This document shows positions 1-11,699 of a DNA stretch of 64,000 nt, piece after piece. Both the position numbers and the translations under genes were made by a program. The notes below the pieces were generated by a model. It had not been told where the DNA came from and searched no databases. It saw nothing but the letters and a program-made list of their open reading frames with translations. Location: the NCBI RefSeq assembly GCF_032854445.1, contig NC_088295.1, positions 37,046,510 through 37,110,509 on the forward strand, in the 5' to 3' direction. The first letter of the stretch is position 1, and every line of letters starts with the position of its first letter. The DNA is from Liolophura sinensis (Eukaryota > Mollusca > Polyplacophora > Chitonida > Chitonidae).

Positions 1-280
1 TAACACAAATATAATCGACGCATCCACTCGGACAGCATCAGAACTACGCAAACCGCCATTTTCGAATCACGTGACTCCATTATGCTATGGTGGACTCGCC
101 TGTTCTTCCCAAAATAAAGAACATTGTTTTTTTTCACAATGGTTGATTATTGATTACAGTTCCTTTCTGTCCATTATTAACACATATATTACAGTTAAGA
201 ATTCCAAACAAATTGTCAATCCTCGTTTACATGGTGTACATCTCTTTGGTTTCAATCCAATCATTCCACGAGTTTAACTT
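1..280. other. No gene recognised at window start
   Basis: AT-rich sequence. No splice-flanked coding segment, RNA gene or repeat is supported here. A short open frame at 71-277 has no recognisable protein character. Confidence 0.5.
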
Positions 281-1370
281 TAGTCGTCCCACAAGAGGAT
301 AAGTAAATCGTCTCACTAAGGCATAAGTAAAATCGTCTCACTAAGGCATAAGTAAAATCGTCTCACATAGGCATAAGTGTATGTATATGAGTGTATGTTT
401 TGGGTTTAACATCGTAATTTATAGCCATATGACGACGATGAGTTATTAAATGTGTGTACATATACTTGTGTTTTCTTGTGACAGGCGAGTACACGCCACC
501 AAAGTGCTGGCGCCTCTGATGTATCATGCCGAAGACACCAGATATGACAACCCACCCACTCGCATTATGCTGACACCGGGTCAACCAGTGCTGTTTCGTT
601 TCTTTAACCTCTTAGTGCCGACCGCCAAGGAAGGCAGCAGCAGGTATAATTTTTTAAATCTTTGGAATAATCCGAGTTTAACCCTGGGATCCCCGACTTC
701 AAGGCGGATGTTCCGACCATTAGGCCACCGGTCAGAGAAAATTAAAGTCTTCTCACAAGGGGATAAGTAATTTCGTCTCACAAGGAGATAAGTAATGTCG
801 TCTCACAAGGGGATAAGTAAAGTCTTCTCACAAGGGGATATGTAATGTCGTCTCACAAGGGGATAAGTAATGTCGTCTCACAAGGAGATAAGTAATGTCG
901 TCTCACAAGGGGATAAGTAAAGTCTTCTCACAAGGGGATATGTAATGTCGTCTCACAAGGGGATAAGTACAGTCGTCTCACAAGGAGATAAGTAATGTCG
1001 TCTTACAAGGGGATAAATAAAGTCTTCTCACAAGGGGATATGTAATGTCGTCTCACAAGGGGATAAGTAATGTCGTCTCACAAGGGGATAAATAAAGTCT
1101 TCTCACAAGGGGATATGTTATGTCGTCTCACAAGGGGATAAGTAATGCGATCTCACAGTGGGTTAAGTAATGTCGTCTCACAGGGGGTTAAGTAGAATCA
1201 CCTTACGAGGGGATAAGAAAAGTCTTCCAAAAGGAATAAGTGAAACTGTCTTACAAGAGGATGAATAAATTCGTCTTACAAGATGTTAAGTAACGTCGTT
1301 TCACAAGTTAAGCAACGCCCTTACACAAGGGGATAGGTAGCGTTTTCTAATAAGGGGATACAGAAAGTCG
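281..1370. repeat. 25-bp minisatellite, split by a SINE-like insert
   Basis: Tandem units close to TCGTCTCACAAGGGGATAAG followed by TAATG, about 25 bp each. A short block lies at 281-375 (variant CTCACTAAGGCATAAG) and a long block at about 745-1370. Between them, at about 395-745, sits a dispersed repeat unrelated to the unit. The 3' end of the array decays gradually after 1140. Short open frames that cross it have no coding value. Confidence 0.85.
395..745 (-). repeat. SINE family B (tRNA-like head), copy 1
   Basis: Shares the blocks 'catatgacgacga', 'gccgaagacaccaga', 'ctgacaccgggtcaaccag' and 'aaggcagcagcaggta' with copies at about 51181-51345, 53095-53395 and 55065-55412. In the last copy the minus strand begins like a tRNA (GCAGAGTTGGTAGAGCG). 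This copy ends with 'accattaggccaccggtc', the reverse complement of a degenerate tRNA-like head, so the element reads on the minus strand. It lies inside the 25-bp minisatellite. Confidence 0.6.
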
Positions 1371-2127
1371 TGTTATGAAGGGGTTCGATAAAACCCCTCT
1401 AAATGGCAGAGCTTTTACAAGGCTGCAAGTGCTAAATTATATGATTTGTGTTTTGAGTCTTTTGATGTGTACAAGGAGGATCCATTTATACGCACAGTAC
1501 AGGTTAATTCAAACGCGGGAACATTCATCTGTTGTGCACATTTACACCAATGGTAAGAAGTTTGGGTGAAAGGCGCCTCGTTGCTTTGAATGCACCGGTA
1601 ACTTTCCCACCTGTAGAGTTTTGCCCAAGTTTTAAATCAGTAGTAAGGCATGACATTTACACGAATTATTAACACATTGATGATAAACATAACTAATTGT
1701 TTATCACGAAAGATTACACTATTCTTTAAAATGTGAAATCTGCATTTGACGTATGCATGTATGAGGCGGTTGCCTTTCTCAAATTGCAAGGCAGCCAAGA
1801 GTGTGTCAAAGATATTTCAAACACCTAATTTTTATTAAAATTACTATGTTATCACGAAAAGATTTATGTTGTTATCCACCTGGATGTATTTTATTTACTT
1901 AGATATTTAACTGATTGCGTCAAACTCAAGAATATTCCCTTTTACGACGTCGGTCAGGTTTGTGGGTGAATTGAAATCCATCCTCTTCCAATTAACCAAT
2001 GAACACGCATAAACACCACTTACTTATGGAAATATTTTCATTGGGTAAATCATAACAAAGAATCACAAATTGACGCCCTTGTACAAATCAGTTCATTACT
2101 GTGCAAACACACTCACAAGTTAGATTA
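1371..2127. other. 3' flank of temptin-like gene 1
   Basis: No coding segment is supported. It probably contains the 3' UTR and poly(A) region of the minus-strand gene that ends at 2128; AATAAA on the minus strand occurs near 1898. Sequence just below 2128 ('cacactcacaag') is also found just below the second gene copy near 8350, so the duplication extends past the stop codon. Confidence 0.45.
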
Positions 2128-4763
2128 TTAGTGTTCGCAGTGGTGCTTGTCCTTTTCGTGACTGTGGTGCTTGTCCTTTTCGTGGCTGTGGTGCTTGTCT
2201 TTTTCGTGACTGTGGTGGTGCTCCTTACATTCGTGACCATGGTGCTCGCTTTCTGTCGTGCTCTCTGGCTGGGGAAGTGATATACCGTGGAATCCACCGT
2301 CCCCACCCCCCGTGCTGTCCCTGTAACCTGAAATTCACAATGCATTTATTGTGAGTATGAATTTTGCATCATCTTCGAGTGTGTATTTTGAGCGTGTAAA
2401 TCGACCGCTTTAAGTTTGTTCATGTGTAAGATAATCTTGCCAGTCCACGTGTTATAATTTTGAAGCCAACGAAGCTCATATTAGGGGAGTAATTATCCCT
2501 CGTTACATGTAATAATTGTGATAAATAAGATCACCAAACTGGATATATGAACAGTTCTAATCAAGGTTCAAGTGAGATATATATTTTGATGTAACGACCA
2601 CTTATGCACTGCCGTGATATGAATGCTAATATAATTTATTCGCCTATAGCATCCCAAGCGCCTTTACCTTACCGTTGGAAATCTGTTGAATTCTTCTCTT
2701 TGAATGAATCCGTTCTAATTTCTTACTTTTTAAAAAACACTATATACTGTCTTGTTCTTTGGTGGTTTATGTTGATCGATGTTTTTAAAATTGGCCACCC
2801 AATTGATCTGGATCTTCCATTGTGGTTTAGTTTGGTAAAACGGATGTGTGGTTGGACGTCTGGATTCGTATTCCATGAGATACATGCGTTATTTGATAAA
2901 TGAGCCGATGCTCTTACCGGTTTTCACTGTCAATGCATTTTCATCGGGTTTCTCTGTCATTGAATTTTAACCAATATTTCGATGTCGTGGTAGATACAGT
3001 CTTGTCACTAGTGTTAAGATTAATCGAAGGCCAGAAAGTGTGTTGCGTATCAACCAGTGTAAACGCGACACAGAATGCGACAGAATAGTGTTCTCTATGT
3101 CGCCGTGACGAATGCCATCATAAGGTATATTATTAACTTATTGGTTTTTGACGAACTGATTTACTGATTGATTGATTGACTGATTGGTGTTTAACTCTGC
3201 GTGTATTTAACAGACATATTTGCATGGGATGTTGACAAATTAACATTCATTAGAGAATTATCGGAATCAATAAATGAAATGTCGATATCGATATATAAAT
3301 AATCGATATCGAAAAATATATTATCAATATCAATACAATCAACCCCGTGGTTGTACCTGGATGTCCAGTGGCCGGACCGGCAGGGGTGGACCCAGGGCTC
3401 CATTCACAATTTGGATCTCCCAACTCGGCACCGTTGGTTTTACCGTCACCATCCGAGTCCATCTGGCACAGTTGAGTTGACCATTGCTTACCCGTGTGCT
3501 TGAAATCCTTTGACGATTAAATTTTAAAATAAAATGAAAGTAACACTGTGCAGAAGTCTTCATAAATATATATACACCGGTCAACAGAAATCGTGTATAG
3601 TTTTATTTATCTATTTGTGTGATTCTTGTTTACCATCATACCCCAAGAAATGTTCTCTTATTTCTTATCAACCAATTTTATGGGCGGAGGAAATCGGAGC
3701 CCCCGAGGTAAACCACCGACCTTTGCAAAGTTAACAACGAACTTCCCCACGAGTGATATGACATATTAGTGGAAGTCAAGTGGCCTCTAGAGAGCTTCAT
3801 AAAATATGAAACAGGAGCACCCCGCGCCTGTCTACTGGCACAAATGCCGTAAAACGATGATCCTATAGTTTCAAACTTTCATATTATTAATGGTATGCAA
3901 GTGAAGGACAGTTTTAACAACTTTTTGTTTCTAGAAATATATTGAGTTAGATAGGAACATTCCGAAAGTTTGCCCTAATGTATTATAGTTTTATTTCTTA
4001 TTCGCGTGTCAAGACTGCTGCGTCCAGGCAATTAAACATATAAACTTGACAACTAAACACATAAACCTGACAACTAAACATATAAACCTGACAACTAAAC
4101 ATATAAACCTGACAACTAAACACATAAACCTGACAGACTTCATGCAAGTAAAACATCTATAATTGTAACGTCTCAACAAACAAACAAAAACCCCAAAAAG
4201 AATAAATAAATGGTGGCATAACGCAGATTACTTACGTTAAATAATACAAGACAGTCATTCTATTTGATAGAAAGCATATATTAGTAATATATTAAACAGC
4301 CTAATGGCTAGATCCATATCCTGTGTATTTTTTACCTCGAAACTAAGCAATTTTATTAATTAGACGCTTATAGCTTTACTTTGTTTAAGCTAGGTGAAAT
4401 GTTCCAAATTTGATAACATATGGAACAACGCATGCAGGCAGAGGAAACTTGCTCAATGTATATCAGCATACTTTGTAAAGCCAGAAAGCTGCACCCTGTC
4501 AAGCAAGTGTTACTGCTTGGAAACTTCTGAACCTTTCAACGAGTCTATTAGCAATCTTGTGGCGCTCCGTTCACAAACCTTACCTCCCCAAAAGAATTAT
4601 AACCGTCTCCATCATCGGGTGTCGTGTGACCCACGGCTTCCCAATAGGACCCCGGACTTTTGGGGTTGGGAACTTTGTGCCCATTAGGAATGCTATCCAT
4701 GTACTTAGAATGGCAGCTGACATGAGCTGCCAGAAGCAAGCAGGAAAGGGCAATCAACAACAT
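2128..4763 (-). CDS. Temptin-like secreted protein with His-rich tail, copy 1
   Basis: Three exons on the minus strand: 4763-4584, 3507-3357 and 2327-2128, joined in phases 0 and 1, all GT/AG; 176 aa. Residues 1-17 (MLLIALSCLLLAAHVSC) are a signal peptide, so the product is secreted. HSKYMDSIPNGHKVPNP follows, then FGE/DFKHTGKQW across the first splice and LCQMDSDGDGKTNGAELGDP at 73-92, a calcium-binding-type DxDxDG loop with Cys74 and Cys94. These are hallmarks of temptin, an Aplysia pheromone component; the family also occurs in non-pheromone settings, so the role is inferred. Residues 139-176 are a tail of three SHEKDKHH repeats ending HHCEH, likely to bind metal ions. The start is the only Met before the signal peptide and lies about 60 bp from a TATA box. 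A paralogue lies upstream at 8390-11661. Confidence 0.9.
3635..3800. repeat. Dispersed repeat family C, copy 1 (in intron 1 of temptin-like 1)
   Basis: The stretch 'ttttatgggcggagg...gtaaaccaccgacctttg...agtggaagtcaagtggcc' recurs in altered form near 16310-16450 and 58735-58870. It is a dispersed repeat with no coding content. Its ends are not defined. Confidence 0.5.
4034..4133. repeat. 21-bp tandem repeat, about 5 copies
   Basis: Unit 'cctgacaactaaacatataa' (about 21 bp) repeats about five times within intron 1 of the first temptin-like gene. The second gene lacks it at the matching place. Confidence 0.85.
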
Positions 4764-4799
4764 TTTACCTCACTTGTGGTGAAAGGCAAACTACTATGA

Positions 4800-4935
4800 G
4801 TCTCCTTTTTTGATAAGCCCTTATTTATACTGCCCAGGGCCTTTTGGGGGGTGCTCTAATTTAAGTTTCAACGCCTCTAAAAATAACAGTTAAAAGTCTA
4901 GAAGCTGCACTTATCTCTTAAATGTGTGTTGTTAG
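4800..4935 (-). promoter_or_regulatory. Promoter of temptin-like gene 1
   Basis: TATAAATAA on the minus strand at 4829-4821 lies about 60 bp upstream of the start codon. About 120 bp on each side of the TATA box are alignable with the promoter of the second copy (11700-11825). This includes a GATA motif (AGATAAG, near 4914-4920) next to TGCAGCTTC and the stretch AGACTTTTAAC. A second GATAAG lies on the plus strand at 4812-4817. The conservation between copies suggests retained regulation, but recent duplication alone could explain part of it. Confidence 0.7.
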
Positions 4936-5194
4936 CTAGTGTGGAATTGGAGCGTCAGGTGTGCCTTGATGAATGTGCTGATATTTGACATTAATAGTTT
5001 GGTTTCGTCTAGAATATTATGACCATTTTCGGTAGCGCTATTTAGTACATGGAGGTGTGATTGTGTGTGGTTTGGATACATGGAATATCAGTACAACAGC
5101 CTAGAGTTAACTAAACTTTCCTATTGTTCCAGTTAATTTGCATTAGTGTTTCATCGGACTATTTTGTAAACGGCAGATATAAAACATAAACCCA

Positions 5195-5560
5195 TCCTGC
5201 TAGAGTGTACTTTACACCTGGGCCCACCATGCTAGAGTACTTTACACCAGAGCCCATTCAAGTAGAGTACACCTGGCCCACCCAAGTAGAGTACATCAGG
5301 TCGACCTAAGTAGGGTACACAAGGGCCCACCCAGCTACAATACTCTACACCAAGGCCCACCCAGATAGCTTACACCCGACCCACCCAAACAGAATAAACC
5401 AGGCCCATTTAAATATACAGATGCTCCACCTAGCTAGAGAATACATTACACTTTGACCCGCCCAGCTAGAGTATACTTTAAACCAGGGTGGACGTAAGTG
5501 GAGTGTGCTTTACGCCGAGGCTCACTCTGCTAGAATAGGCTTTACAGCAGGCCAACAGAT
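5195..5560. repeat. Degenerate ~30-35-bp minisatellite
   Basis: Repeated 'gcccacccagctagagtacactttacaccagg'-like units, each 30-35 bp and strongly diverged, upstream of temptin-like gene 1. No comparable array is seen upstream of copy 2. Confidence 0.7.
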
Positions 5561-5984
5561 CAGAATGTTTTGTAAATCGTGTGCGATAAAAAAAGTATGA
5601 AACTATTAGTATGTCTTTGGTATGTCATTTAGAAACGGTTATAGGTGACATTTCATATATAAAGCTTTTGGATGAAGACCAGAATGACACGGTGGCTACT
5701 TTAATCTATTTCTTCAATTTGGGTTAAAAGCAACAATGGTCATAATCAATATGTGGTTTTTCTTTGTTTTCCGTTTCTTGTAAATAAGGTTCTCAGTTCG
5801 AAAAGGTCGGTGTTGTGTAGCCTATAGACCTTTCAGTACCGGTCTTATCATCTGGAGGAAAGATAATATCTGATAGGAAATACCGTAAATCCACCACATT
5901 TTCCTTTCACATGCAATCTAGATAGGGTCAGTGCAGAAGGGTGAATATTTTGTAGTGACACTGACCTGGACGAACTGGAGCGAC

Positions 5985-6492
5985 CGCCAAGGTAATAGCA
6001 ATGGCGGGGAAAGCACTACGGGAACTATCACTGGCGGAGCAAGCACTGGAGGAACCGTCACTGGCGGAAAGGGAACCGGAGGAACTGTCACTGGCGGAAA
6101 GATCACGGCAGGAATTATCACTAACGGAGAGAGCACTGCAGGAACCAACGGAGATAGGAATGGAGGGACCAGCACTGTCGGTGTGAGAGCTGTAAGGAAC
6201 CATTACTGGCGGAGAGAGCACTGGAGGAACCATCAATGGCGGAGAGAAAACTGGAAGAACCATTACTGGTGGAGAAAGCACTGGAGGAGCCACTACTGGC
6301 GAATAGAGAGCGCCACAGGAGCCAACACTGTCGGAGAGAGTACTGAAGCCATCACTGTCGGATAGAGAGCACCACAGGAGCCATCACTGTCGGAGAGAGT
6401 ACTGAAGCCATTACTGTCGGAGAGAGTACTGCAGGAGCCATCACAAACTGAAGGATCTATCACTGGCCGGGTGAGCACTGGAGACGCTATCA
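5985..6492. repeat. ~30-bp minisatellite upstream of temptin-like gene 1
   Basis: Repeats of 'actggcggagagagcactgg' plus 'aggaaccatc', about 30 bp, roughly 16 units. The lead-in 'gtgcagaagggtgaatatttt' at 5932 is also present at 13743 before the related array upstream of gene 2. The ~30-bp period keeps frames open on both strands (Gly/Thr-rich or Pro/Val-rich readings), but no splice signals or protein conservation between the two arrays support translation. Confidence 0.8.
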
Positions 6493-8389
6493 ATGGCTAT
6501 GTCTTAGTTATGATGAACATTTTATAAATATATTGTCTATTGAGCTGTGTCACCCATTCATGTTGCAAGAGTGTCTCCTTCATGGGCCTAGGCAAAACGG
6601 TTAAAAAGGTGAGAGCTGAAATCATGAGAGCACCTTCATTTTGGGAGGAAGTGTTGCCGGGCATTTTGGCCAAGATCGACCAGCACAAATACAATAGAAT
6701 TTTTGCTGTTATTTTAGAAAGGCCCACGTGATTATCAATCACAAAATATTAGCACGTGAGACCGTTCAAAATCGGTAATACAGCTCCCACCATTTATAAA
6801 GCGTGTCGCAGTACAACTTTTTAAAACTTTAGAATCATTTTAACACTATTACTAGTACAGACACTCTTGTGTTATTTATTGAAAAGAACTCATTTAAGCT
6901 ATACTCGGTAAATACAGAATATTGGACATGATCAGCGAAAATGGATTTTTGTCACTATTTAAGCAAGAGGAAAAGACAATTAACAGAACACCGGTGACTA
7001 ATTTATGCATTCTTCATTCTTAACTTTCTGGGTTCTATGCAAAGCCAATTATCAGAGAAAGGCTACTGTAACACGAGGGATGTTTATTTCCTTCACTGTA
7101 CGTTGAAGCCATAGTTCGTCACACGCGAGGAAGTCCGTCAGTAATTTACCCATGTGGTTTACACTGAACACTCCGGTTTCTTCACCAGAAGCAATCGCAT
7201 AAGTGAAAAGTTCTTGAATTACAATGAGATAAATAAATAAATAAATTTCAATCCGTGCACAAGATGTATCACTGATATGATGTTTATTGTTTATGTGTTT
7301 ATAACTGGATGAAACCTGAGTGACTCGTGTGCACCACTATCTTTTGTCAGGTACGTGACAAAACCTCCTGACCAAAAGCCATCAGCAAGACCTGGATTTG
7401 ATCCTGCGACCGCACAGGTAAGGGGTTGATCGTCTGCAGTAAGAAGAATGGTTTAGGTAACTGAGTTATGCACTGATGACCCGGCCTGGTACAATTAAGT
7501 CCACTGGCTCATTTTGAAAAACCATCGCAATGTATTTATTTATTTATTTTGTTGATTGGTGTTTCATATTGTACTGAAGAATATTTCAAATACCTCATAG
7601 CTCAAACCCGCGACCATGCGCAGGTTGCTGAAAGACGAATGTACAGAGCGGCGCATACGCTGTAAGAAGTATGGGTCTGATAGCCTGAAATATCTGACCC
7701 AGTTCACTGGGATCTTCCTACCCTACATATGAATAGTCAGTTTGAGCATGGTACCGTGACTAATAGCTATTGCCTCGAGGCTGTGACGTTGATCTTTATG
7801 CTGTCAAGGTTTACGTAATGTGCTATACATGTAATGACAACACTCCATTTTGAGAATGCGAAACTCTTTCCAGTGCGTCGTGATCGCTGTAGAAGTATGT
7901 TTCTCGCGAAATCTCTTCAAATAAAAACGACGCGTGAATCCACAACTGGTAGCTGTACACTTTATTCGAGCACATATCGCAAAAACAAATCCCTTAGGCA
8001 AGCTTGCATTTTCGCGTTATCGCTCTTTTTTTTTTTATTCAAGACTCTTCTGTACAGCTAACATAAAAGATTTATTTTCAGGGAAGGTTGTAGACTAATA
8101 TACGACCCTTCCGCTCGGAGAAGGAGCAAAATAGCCTGCGACAAATCATACTTCACAATGTATCTCCTGCTCATGTGCGACTCGAGTCGGAGTTACATGT
8201 TTGCAACTAATAAAAAACTCTTCAATCAACTTCAATCAATTAACATGGGCACGAGATGAATGCCTCTCACGAAAGTACCTTTCAGTGCGATAATCTAAAA
8301 AAAGAATACCAAATTCACTCTCATATGCATGTGAGTTCATTATTGCACAGATACACTCACAAGCTGAGTTCTTCGTGACAGTAGGCCAA
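6493..8389. other. Intergenic between the two temptin-like genes
   Basis: No gene recognised. A 63-codon frame at 6540-6731 has no known features. A degenerate SINE tail lies at 7530-7645. The part next to 8389 should be the 3' flank of temptin-like gene 2; AATAAA on the minus strand is near 8077. Confidence 0.5.
7530..7645 (-). repeat. SINE family A, degenerate fragment
   Basis: Tail block 'tgattggtgtttca...tactgaagaatatttcaaata' followed by 'cccgcgaccatgcgcaggttgctg', matching the 3' half of the full-length SINE at 28421-28685. Confidence 0.6.
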
Positions 8390-11300
8390 CTAGTCGTGAT
8401 GCTTGTCCTTTTCGTGACTGTGGTGCTTGTCCTTTTCGTGGCTGTGGTGCTTGTCTTTTTCGTGACTGTGGTGGTGCTCCTTACATTCGTGAGGCTCGCC
8501 TTCTGTCGCGCTCTCTGGCTGGGGAAGGGATATACCATGGAACGCACCGTTCCCACCCCCTGTGTTGTCCTTGTAGGCTGAAATTCAACACAACGTCAAG
8601 ATTATTAAATGTCTATGAGTTCTTTACATATAATAAGTTGAACGCTTTAAGGTTGTCTATGTGTATCTTATTGTAATGTGTGCGGTTGCAGTGAGTTCAA
8701 GTCCAGCTCATGCTCGATTCCTCTCAGGTTGTATGTGAGGAGGTCTGTTTGCAGCCTGCAGATGGTCGTTGGTTTCCCTCAGACTCTGCGCGATTTCTTC
8801 CCACCATATAATGTAGACTGCTGTCGTATAAGTCAAATATTCTTGAGTACGGAGTATAGAACACTAAATATATAAACTGTGTGGTGTGATTGGAGAGTCT
8901 GGTCTTGGAAACCAGCGTATCTTAGTCGTACCACTATGAAGCTTGCCAAGATCAGATGAGTAGAGAGTATGCCTGAGTAGAGAATATGCCTGAGTAGAGA
9001 GTATGCCTGAGTAGAGAGTATGCCTGAGTAGAGAATATGCCTTTCGTTACATTCGACTGCAACAGTTTAGTATACCATGTCCTTTATATACGATTCCCAA
9101 ACGAGTCCCTGAGTTTACTGAGTTACAAAGTCAGTAAGCCTGAACGAAATGCTTTCTTCATCGCTAAATATTTCGACTTTGTGGTAGATACAGCATTTGC
9201 CGGTAGTTTTAAGCTTAAGCAAATATCACGATGTGCACTTTCAGGTATATTTAATCTTCAGCTTAAGGGAATATCATGATGTGTACTTTCAGGTATATTT
9301 AATCTTCAGCTTAAGGGAATATCATGATGTGTACTTTCAGGTATATTTAGTCTTCAGCATAAGTGGATATCAAGATATGTATTTTTCAGGTATATTTAGT
9401 CTTCAGCATAAGTGGATATCAAGATATGTATTTTTCAGGTATATTTAGTCTTCAGCATAAGTGGATATCAAGATATGTATTTTTCAGGTATATTTAGTCT
9501 TCAGCATAAGTGGATATCAAGATATGTATTTTTCAGGTATATTTAGTCTTCAGCATAAGTGGATATCAAGATACGTAGTTTTCAGGTATATTTAGTCTTC
9601 AGCATAAGTGGATATCAAGATATGTAGTTTTCAGGTATATTTAGTCTTCAGCATAAGTGGATATCAAGATACATAGTTTTCAGGTATATTTATTCTTCAG
9701 CATAAGTGGATATCAAGATACATAGTTTTCAGGTATATTTAGTCTTCAGCATAAGTGGATATCAAGATACGTAGTTTTCAGGTATATTTAGTCTTCAGCT
9801 AAGCGGATGTCATGATGTGTATTTTTCAGGTATATTTAGTCTTCGGCTTAGGCGAACATCATGATGTGTATTTTCAGGGGTTTTTTTTGTTAGTTTAAGC
9901 GAATATCATGATGTGTATTTTTCAGGGTTTTTTTTTGTTTTGTTTTTTTGTTAGTTTAAGCGAATATCATGATGTGTATTAAGCGCGGCGCAATGACCCA
10001 GAAGCGCATGAGTTCAAGTCCAGCTCATGCTGATTTCCTCTCCGGCTGTACACAGCAGCCTGTGGATGGTCGTGGGTTTCCCCCGGGCTCTGTCGGCTTC
10101 CTCCCACCATAATGCTGGCCACCGCCGTACAAGTGAAATATTCTTGAGTACGGCGGAAAACACCAATCAAATAAATAAATCAAATAAGAATATCATAATG
10201 TCTGTTCAGGTATAGGCTATTTCTGTACATACAACTGCATTGTATGTACATTGATTGTACCTGGATGTCCAGTTGCTGGACCGGCAGGGGTGGACCCAGG
10301 GCGCCATTCACAATTTGGATCTCCTAACTCGGCACCGTTGGTTTTGCCGTCACCATCTGAATCCATCTGACACAGCTGAGTTGACCATCTGTCACCCGCA
10401 TGCTTGAAATCCTTTTTAATAACGATAGAAGTGTCAGATAAATTGAAAGTACCTATGCGTCAGTCAAAAACCATCGGTAAGTGCTACATTATAAGTTTAT
10501 AACTTCATGTAGTTATCAACCTTCTTGTGTCCACAAACTCTTTAAGCCAGGTGGAATAATTTCGAAAGCTGGAGAGATATATAGTGGCTTTGATTTGCTT
10601 TTGTTTTAAACTTAAACGTTTACTTGCGTATAGACGGCTTCAGCTCAAATCACTGATCTGCCTAGTATTGAAGGAATAAAATAATTTTAGGCATTGCATA
10701 AGGCAGCTTATTTATGTTAAGATAGGACAAAAGAGACGTTCTATATGATACCAACCATGTACAATAATATATTACAAGATACATCGAAAGGTACTATAAA
10801 ACAAAGAGTATGGTTTTAAAGAAAACGAAGAAAAATGTGCTAAACTGGCTAGACTTTTTTCATTTATCAGGCATAAAGTCTTTATATTTCCTAATAAGCC
10901 CTCTATTTTATTCACATTTCCGTCCATGATCGGAAATATTCGGAAATGACGTCACTGATTAACGTACAGGGAACACAAAACCATCTTAACGCCCAAAATT
11001 CGGGCTAAACAAATCTCTCCAACAAAACTGTGTTGACAACTTTTATAGTTGAGCTCACCACACAGCAGGACAACTGTAAAACCATATTTACGCCTCAAGA
11101 AGACAACTGAGTAGCTTTCTGTAATTCTATATGTTGGAATACATCATGGACTCCATATAAAGAAATAACAACCAAACGTTCCACGCATCATGTAAACAAC
11201 CTTTTCGATAAAGACGTCGATGGTGTGTCTTAAAACCAAAAGTTAGCCACTTCATTATCTAAACGTTTATGGGTTTACGTTGTAAAAACTAACTGCAGTC

Positions 11301-11661
11301 TTCTGAATTTCAACTCATATGTACAAGTAGGCAAAATAAAGGAGACATGACCAATGAACATCAGTATGAGTCACTGTGAGAGAAAGCTGGAAACTGTGAA
11401 GAGTTAAGAATAACCGAACGGTGTATGGAAACAGAAGTTTATTATTTATTTCCTTCCATTTAGTTGAAAATTGAATCTTACCTCTCCAAATTGATTTAAA
11501 CCGTCGCCATCATCAGGTGTCGTGTGACCCGAAGCCTCCCAATAGGACCCCGGACTTTTGGGGTTGGGAACTTTGTGCCCATTAGGAATGCTATCCATGT
11601 ACTTAGAATGGCAGCTGACATGAGCTGCCAGAAGCAAGCAGGAAAGAGCAACCAACAACAT
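8390..11661 (-). CDS. Temptin-like secreted protein with His-rich tail, copy 2
   Basis: Three exons on the minus strand: 11661-11482, 10411-10261 and 8577-8390, the same sizes and phases as copy 1 for exons 1 and 2 (180 and 151 nt); 172 aa. The signal peptide differs by one residue (MLLVALSC). The mature start HSKYMDSIPNGHKVPNP and the loop MDSDGDGKTNGAELGDP are identical to copy 1. Differences include YWEASGH for YWEAVGH and DGLNQFGE for DGYNSFGE. The tail has three SHEKDKHH repeats but ends HHD, without the terminal Cys of copy 1. Intron 2 carries two SINE copies and a 49-bp minisatellite absent from copy 1. The frame is intact throughout, so both paralogues look functional. The role is presumed extracellular; the pheromone function is known only for the Aplysia family member. 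Confidence 0.9.
8685..8875 (+). repeat. SINE family A in intron 2 of temptin-like 2
   Basis: Contains the B-box-like 'gagttcaagtccagctcatg', then 'cctctcaggttgtatgtgagg', 'cagatggtcgttggtttccc' and the common tail 'aaatattcttgagtacgg'. The A-box end is missing or decayed. Confidence 0.75.
8958..9042. repeat. 17-bp tandem repeat, about 5 copies
   Basis: Unit 'tgagtagagagtatgcc' (17 bp), with variants 'gagaatatgcc', in intron 2 of temptin-like gene 2. Confidence 0.9.
9228..9985. repeat. 49-bp minisatellite in intron 2 of temptin-like 2
   Basis: About 15 units of 49 bp built on 'gtcttcagcataagtggata' followed by 'tcaagatatgtatttttcag' and 'gtatattta'. Inner copies are almost identical; those at both ends are diverged. 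Each unit contains 'ttttcag|gta', which resembles a splice acceptor followed by GT, so mis-splicing is conceivable. Confidence 0.9.
9990..10175 (+). repeat. SINE family A, second copy in intron 2 of temptin-like 2
   Basis: Shows 'gcgcggcgcaatgacccag', the B-box-like 'gagttcaagtccagctcatg', 'ggatggtcgtgggtttcccc', 'cctcccaccataatgctggc' and the tail 'gtgaaatattcttgagtacgg' followed by 'caatcaaataaataaatc'. It lies only about 85 bp downstream of exon 2 in plus coordinates, that is, just inside the intron. Confidence 0.85.
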
Positions 11662-11699
11662 CTTGTCTCACGTGAACGCCGAACTTCTGCGAGTCTCTT

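Noticed and set aside
2088-2345. Ser/Thr-rich 85-codon minus frame over the His-tail exon
   Set aside because: Shadow frame. Splice phase from exon 2 selects the His-rich frame in both gene copies.
5931-6493. Gly/Thr-rich and Pro/Val-rich frames on both strands
   Set aside because: By-products of a ~30-bp repeat without stops. The related array at 13785-14360 does not keep the same frames.
6540-6731. 63-codon frame with a plausible protein look (PSFWEEVLPGILAKIDQHKY)
   Set aside because: No splice sites, no counterpart upstream of the second temptin-like gene, and no family I recognise.
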